Assembly (NCBI GenBank): GCA_045601465.1 | Contig: JAZRZU010000065.1 | Coordinates: forward strand, 1-9,036 | Reading direction: 5' to 3' | Length of the DNA stretch: 9,036 nt | Origin: RGIG3009 sp045601465 | GTDB taxonomy: Bacteria; Bacillota; Clostridia; Oscillospirales; Acutalibacteraceae | Shown: in pieces, positions 5,987 through 9,036 of the stretch | Position numbering within the stretch: position 1 is the stretch's first letter | Layout of the letters: every line of letters begins with the position of its first letter | Translations under genes and position numbers: made by a program | The notes under the pieces: model-generated | Seen by the model: the letters and a program-made list of their open reading frames with translations, nothing else | Told to the model about the DNA's origin: nothing | Database searches by the model: none

Positions 5987-7418
5987 ACGCCTCCCCGAAG
6001 ACGAATTTATGCGTCAACGAGAAGAAGTTCTCAACCAATGGCCGACAGGTAAAGACGTCGATTTGAAAGAAGCCGTGGAATATCATAAAGCGATGCCGGA
6101 GTGCCGCAAATTCTCGAAAAAACTCGTAGATGCGAAACGCAATAAACGCACCTTGATCCAACCACGTGCCGGTGTTCCGGTCGTGGAAGAACACATCAAG
6201 TTAATGCAATATTTGGAGCAAGTCGGTGAAGCTGACCTGCTTCCTTCCACAATCGACAGTTACACCCGTCAAAACCGCTATGAAGAAGCGGAAAACGGTA
6301 TCTCCGAATCTTTGCGGCTGGAACGTGCCATGCTCAACGGCTTCCCCGCCGTAAACCATGGTGTCCATAAATGTCGTCAAGTAATTGAAAGTGTAAACGT
6401 TCCGATGCAGGTGCGTCACGGCACCCCCGATGCCCGATTGCTGACCGAAATTACTTATGCAGGTGGTTTCACAAGTTATGAAGGCGGCGGTATCTCCTAT
6501 AACTTGCCGTATTGTAAGAACATTCCGATGGAACGCACCATTCGTGACTGGCAGTATGTTGACCGCTTAACCGGTCTGTACGAGGAAATGGGTGTTTCGA
6601 TAAACCGTGAGCCTTACGGTCCCTTGACCGGTACCTTGGTGCCCCCCTGCATTTCCCACGCTGCCGCCATTATAGAAGCCCTTCTTGCCGCCGAACAGGG
6701 TGTTAAGAATATCACCGTAGGCTACGGACAATGCGGCAACTTGGTACAAGATATTGCCGCTATTCACACCTTGCAAGAACTCACCGATGAGTATCTCGAA
6801 AAATATGGTTACACGGACGTGGAAGTTACCACCGTCTTGCATCAGTGGATGGGGGGCTTCCCCGCTGACGAAGCAAAAGCTTTCGGTGTCATTTCTTCGG
6901 GCAGTTTGATAGCAGCCCTTTCCAAAGCCACCAAGGTGATTGTCAAAACGCCCCACGAAGCGGTTGGCATCCCCACAATGGAAGCCAATGCCGAAGGCCT
7001 TCGCTGTACCAAACAGGTCGTCAATATGTTAAGCGACCAAACCTTCCAAGACAAGCGTCTTGACAGCGAAAAAGAAATCATCAAGCTGGAAACTCGTGCG
7101 ATTGTGGACAAATGCTTCGAACTGGGTGAGGGTGACATCGCCGTTGGTGTTTGCCGTGGCGTTGAAGCCGGTGTGTTGGACGTACCGTTTGCGCCCTGCC
7201 GCTTTAATGCCGGTAAAATGCTTCCCTGCCGTGATAACGACGGCGCCGTTCGTATTTTGGATATGGGAAATCTTCCGTTCTCACAGGAACTCAAAGATTT
7301 CCATAAATCAAAAATTGAAGAACGGGCCACGTTCGAAAAACGTAAAGTTTCGTTCCAAATGGTCATCGATGACGTTTATGCGATTGGCAAAGGCCGTTTA
7401 GTGGGCCGCCCAAAATAA
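5970..7418 (+). CDS. glmE: Glutamate mutase epsilon subunit (catalytic)
   Basis: This 482-residue protein is the large subunit of adenosylcobalamin-dependent glutamate mutase (methylaspartate mutase), which interconverts (S)-glutamate and (2S,3S)-3-methylaspartate by a radical rearrangement in a TIM barrel. Length matches the C. cochlearium protein (483). Starting from the ATG at 5970, all substrate-contact residues known from that structure occur at the same numbers: the arginine claw Arg66 (QPRAG), Arg100 (YTRQN) and Arg149 (QVRHG), then Glu171 (SYEGGG), Tyr177 and Tyr181 (SYNLPY). This exact register also supports the chosen start. It overlaps glmL by 17 nt. In Clostridium tetanomorphum the next gene is methylaspartase; here it is a small membrane protein. 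The product must be deaminated by an enzyme encoded elsewhere. Confidence 0.98.
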   Translation: MEIQNKRLPEDEFMRQREEVLNQWPTGKDVDLKEAVEYHKAMPECRKFSKKLVDAKRNKRTLIQPRAGVPVVEEHIKLMQYLEQVGEADLLPSTIDSYTRQNRYEEAENGISESLRLERAMLNGFPAVNHGVHKCRQVIESVNVPMQVRHGTPDARLLTEITYAGGFTSYEGGGISYNLPYCKNIPMERTIRDWQYVDRLTGLYEEMGVSINREPYGPLTGTLVPPCISHAAAIIEALLAAEQGVKNITVGYGQCGNLVQDIAAIHTLQELTDEYLEKYGYTDVEVTTVLHQWMGGFPADEAKAFGVISSGSLIAALSKATKVIVKTPHEAVGIPTMEANAEGLRCTKQVVNMLSDQTFQDKRLDSEKEIIKLETRAIVDKCFELGEGDIAVGVCRGVEAGVLDVPFAPCRFNAGKMLPCRDNDGAVRILDMGNLPFSQELKDFHKSKIEERATFEKRKVSFQMVIDDVYAIGKGRLVGRPK

Positions 7419-7447
7419 CACAACTATAACGGCAGGTGTAAAATGCA

Positions 7448-7657
7448 ATGCCATATTTCACTCGTTATTCAGGTATTGTTCTATTTGGTCTAGGTTTTTG
7501 CATATTCTACAAACTGGATAAAAGGGCATACCAACAAGGAAAATATTACCTGGATCGTTGGGGATGGATAACTACGTTTTGGTCAATCCCCAAGTATTTC
7601 TTCCTCGCCCTGTTGGCAGCCTGTTTGTTAATATCACCGGACTCACTGATAAGTTAA
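7448..7657 (+). CDS. Small hypothetical membrane protein
   Basis: This 69-residue open frame starts at an ATG preceded by AGGTG (7434-7438, 9 nt away) and lies 29 nt after glmE, before the terminator at 7675, so it could be the last gene of the glm transcript. The protein has two hydrophobic stretches, about residues 7-22 (IVLFGLGFCIFY region) and 48-63 (PKYFFLALLAACLLIS region), joined by a basic and aromatic loop (LDKRAYQQGKYYLDRWGW). This pattern suits a two-helix inner-membrane protein. I do not recognise a family. An ATG at 7443 in another frame gives only a very short peptide. It might be unrelated to glutamate fermentation. Reality as a gene is probable, not certain. Confidence 0.55.
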   Translation: MPYFTRYSGIVLFGLGFCIFYKLDKRAYQQGKYYLDRWGWITTFWSIPKYFFLALLAACLLISPDSLIS

Positions 7658-7674
7658 CCATATATTTCAAAAAC

Positions 7675-7709
7675 AGCGGCGGAGTGATTTCACTCCGCCG
7701 CTATTTTTT
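7675..7709 (+). terminator. Strong intrinsic terminator ending the glm unit
   Basis: The arms AGCGGCGGAGTG (7675-7686) and CACTCCGCCGCT (7691-7702) form a 12-bp GC-rich stem with an ATTT loop, followed by A and six T residues (7704-7709). It separates the glm operon from the downstream SPFH gene. Confidence 0.93.
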
Positions 7710-7719
7710 GACGAAAATA

Positions 7720-7748
7720 TTGATTTTAACGGCTGTTTTCGATATAAT
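7720..7748 (+). promoter_or_regulatory. Predicted sigma-A promoter of the SPFH gene
   Basis: TTGATT (7720-7725) is followed after 17 bp by a perfect TATAAT (7743-7748). The -10 box runs into five ATA repeats (7744-7758), which cover the likely start of transcription. With the terminator just upstream, this makes the next gene an independent unit. Confidence 0.7.
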
Positions 7749-7785
7749 AATAATAATAGAATCTTTTTAAAAAGGAGAATGTAAG

Positions 7786-8730
7786 ATGGTAGCTATTATC
7801 ATAACGGCCGCAATTTTAGTTATTCTCATGGCGAACATACGCATTGTTCCGCAGGCACACGAATTTGTTATTGAACTGCTCGGCAAATACAAAACCACAT
7901 GGTCTGCCGGCATCCACGTCAAAATTCCGGTTATTGAGCGTATCGCCAAAAGAGTAACGCTGAAAGAACAGGTGCTGGATTCACCCCCGCAACCGGTTAT
8001 TACCAAAGATAACGTTACCATGCAAATTGACACGGTTATCTATTATGCGGTTTACGATGCCAAACTGTATGCCTATGGCGCCGTGAACCCGATTTCGGCG
8101 CTTTCCAACCTGGCAGCCACCACGCTTCGTAACATTGTTGGTGAGTTGGAATTGGACGGCACGCTGACTTCACGAGACACCATCAATGCCAAAATGACCG
8201 AGATTCTGGACGAAGCCACCGACAAGTGGGGCATCAAAGTCAACCGTGTCGAATTAAAAAACATCATCCCCCCTGCCGAGATTCAAAATGCGATGGAAAA
8301 GCAGATGAAGGCAGAGCGTGACCGCCGTGAGACGCTGCTTCAAGCAGAAGGTCATAAAGCAGCGGCAATTACCCGTGCAGAAGGCGATAAGCAAGCCATG
8401 ATCCTTGCCGCAGAAGGTGAACGGGACGCTCGCATTGCCCGCGCAGAGGGTGAAGCCAAAGCTATCTACCTCTCGAAGAAAGCCGAAGCGGACGGCCTTC
8501 GTGAGTTAAAAAATGCACAGGTCGATTTTGCGGTGCTGGAAATGAAAAAGTACGAAGCGCTGGTCGCCTTGTCCAATGGCAAAGCATCCAAGATCATCAT
8601 CCCCAGCGATGCTGTGGACATGACAAAATCCAACGTCATTTTCTCCGAAACGTCCGGCCTGGGCGATACGACCCAACCGGCACCGGATATGCCGGAACCG
8701 AAAACAAAACACGACCCGTGTTGTGATTAA
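7786..8730 (+). CDS. SPFH/band-7 membrane protein (stomatin/QmcA-like)
   Basis: This 314-residue protein has one N-terminal hydrophobic anchor (about residues 2-18, VAIIITAAILVILMANI) with no signal-peptide cleavage site seen, then an SPFH/band-7 domain (about 19-180) with family signatures such as IVPQAHEFVIELLGKYK, GIHVKIPVIERI, TKDNVTMQIDTVIYY and LRNIVGELELD. Residues about 170-250 are an alanine- and glutamate-rich coiled-coil region with recurring A-E-G units (QAEGHKAA, RAEGDKQA, AAEGERDA, RAEGEAKA). The tail is flexible and proline-rich and ends DPCCD. Such proteins form large membrane-bound rings or microdomain scaffolds linked to membrane protein quality control. The ATG has AAAGGAG 8 nt upstream. 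No NfeD or FtsH partner is in the window. Its own promoter and terminators on both sides suggest housekeeping and no link to the fermentation genes. Confidence 0.92.
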   Translation: MVAIIITAAILVILMANIRIVPQAHEFVIELLGKYKTTWSAGIHVKIPVIERIAKRVTLKEQVLDSPPQPVITKDNVTMQIDTVIYYAVYDAKLYAYGAVNPISALSNLAATTLRNIVGELELDGTLTSRDTINAKMTEILDEATDKWGIKVNRVELKNIIPPAEIQNAMEKQMKAERDRRETLLQAEGHKAAAITRAEGDKQAMILAAEGERDARIARAEGEAKAIYLSKKAEADGLRELKNAQVDFAVLEMKKYEALVALSNGKASKIIIPSDAVDMTKSNVIFSETSGLGDTTQPAPDMPEPKTKHDPCCD

Positions 8731-8773
8731 CAAAAAAAGAACCCCCACTATGGGTCGTACTCTAAAGGACAGA

Positions 8774-8806
8774 AAAAGCTGTGCAGAAATTAACTGCACA
8801 GCTTTT
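8774..8806. terminator. Bidirectional intrinsic terminator
   Basis: The arms AAAAGCTGTGCAG (8774-8786) and CTGCACAGCTTTT (8794-8806) form a perfect 13-bp stem around AAATTAA. T residues follow on the + strand, and the A-run before it (8773-8777) gives a T-run on the - strand. It lies between the converging SPFH gene and the - strand gene at the right edge and can serve both. Confidence 0.85.
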
Positions 8807-8823
8807 AATTATGTCTTACACCG

Positions 8824-8863
8824 TAACAAGCAGGACATTTGGGCGCCCAAATATCACTTGTTA
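8824..8863. repeat. Interrupted inverted repeat with a 16-bp perfect palindrome
   Basis: TAACAAG (8824-8830) pairs with CTTGTTA (8857-8863), and the centre (8837-8852) is the perfect palindrome ATTTGGGCGCCCAAAT; short unpaired stretches of 6 and 4 nt lie between. It lies in the 171-base gap between the SPFH stop and the end of the - strand gene. No T-run follows on either strand, so it is not a standard terminator. Function unknown. Confidence 0.75.
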
Positions 8864-8901
8864 GGAGAACCTAAAACCCTTTTATCTATCTAACAAATGT
8901 T

Positions 8902-9036
8902 TTATTCTCTAATAACTTCTGCTCGTCTAAATGAAATTTCTAAATGTTTTGTTTTACATTTAGCAGTATCAAATTTCAAATCTAACAAATAGTGGTCGCC
9001 TTTCGTTGCTATTTCATCTGATAACCACCAACCACC
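8902..9036 (-). CDS. Unidentified gene, C-terminal 44 residues only
   Basis: On the - strand a frame is open from the window edge to a TAA at 8902-8904. The 44 residues read as a normal soluble protein end: GGWWLSDEIATKGDHY, then LLDLKFDTAKCKTKHL and EISFRRAEVIRE. The alternation of charged and hydrophobic residues, with a beta-strand-like HYLLDLKF and ISFRRAEV, supports real coding, and the converging terminator at 8774-8806 fits its 3' end. I do not recognise the family. The DNA is visibly more AT-rich than the fermentation genes and uses codons such as AGA, TTA and ATA more, which might mean different ancestry. The start and most of the gene lie beyond the window. Confidence 0.6.
   Translation of the reverse strand, partial: GGWWLSDEIATKGDHYLLDLKFDTAKCKTKHLEISFRRAEVIRE

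Noticed and set aside
6842..7366. 174-codon open frame on the - strand within glmE
   Set aside because: It is a shadow of the strongly conserved glmE coding sequence, with serine- and arginine-rich low-information content typical of antisense frames.
7558..7770. 70-codon + strand open frame overlapping the small membrane protein
   Set aside because: It runs straight through the terminator hairpin at 7675-7709 and the SPFH promoter, and has no ribosome binding site.
8805..8870. Zinc-ribbon-like peptide on the - strand (WAPKCPACYGVRHN before a stop)
   Set aside because: The stop-to-stop frame has only 22 codons, no usable start codon, and overlaps the palindrome and terminator. It could be a gene remnant, but a single CxxC-like pair is weak evidence.
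1..9036. CRISPR arrays, tRNA or rRNA genes, insertion sequences, phage genes
   Set aside because: No regularly spaced direct repeats, no tRNA-like cloverleaf, no transposase or phage protein signatures were seen on either strand.

Overview
The window is a catabolic gene cluster, all on the + strand except for one partial gene at the right edge. It looks like a fermentative anaerobic Bacillota, probably a clostridial lineage. The reasons are a coenzyme-B12-dependent glutamate mutase with its reactivase, an oxygen-sensitive class I fumarase-type hydratase in two subunits, a citrate-lyase-type enzyme, strong AGGAGG-like ribosome binding sites and many intrinsic terminators. The species cannot be named from the sequence.

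Layout: (1) 2-2952 is a tightly packed block: the end of a CitE-type lyase beta subunit, a CitF-type lyase alpha subunit, and the alpha and beta subunits of a class I fumarase-family hydratase. (2) 2971-3018 is a control region with a perfect 28-bp palindrome, a near-consensus sigma-A promoter built into it, and an operator-like motif. (3) 3037-4011 is a GntR-type regulator followed by an intrinsic terminator. (4) 4090-7418 is a promoter followed by glmS-glmL-glmE: the B12-binding subunit, the reactivase and the catalytic subunit of glutamate mutase. (5) 7448-7657 is a small predicted two-helix membrane protein, followed by a strong terminator. (6) 7720-8806 is a separate transcription unit for an SPFH/band-7 (stomatin/QmcA-like) membrane protein. 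(7) 8807-9036 is an AT-rich region with a palindrome and the 3' end of an unidentified gene on the - strand.

Together, regions 1-4 fit the methylaspartate pathway of glutamate fermentation. Glutamate mutase makes 3-methylaspartate, methylaspartase (not in the window) deaminates it to mesaconate, the fumarase-like enzyme hydrates mesaconate to citramalate, and the citrate-lyase-like enzyme splits citramalate to acetate and pyruvate. The glutamate mutase assignment is firm: all six known substrate-contact residues of GlmE fall at the same positions as in the Clostridium cochlearium enzyme. The mesaconase and citramalate lyase assignments rest on neighbourhood, because these families also contain fumarase and citrate lyase.

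The best new observation is regulatory. The same 12-mer (TTATATAACAAT) sits just downstream of the -10 box of both the gntR promoter and the glm promoter, and the glm promoter carries a second near-copy of its core. This predicts that the GntR protein controls itself and the glutamate mutase genes. No wholly new system is evident; the pathway is known, but its arrangement, its missing methylaspartase and its control region deserve attention.
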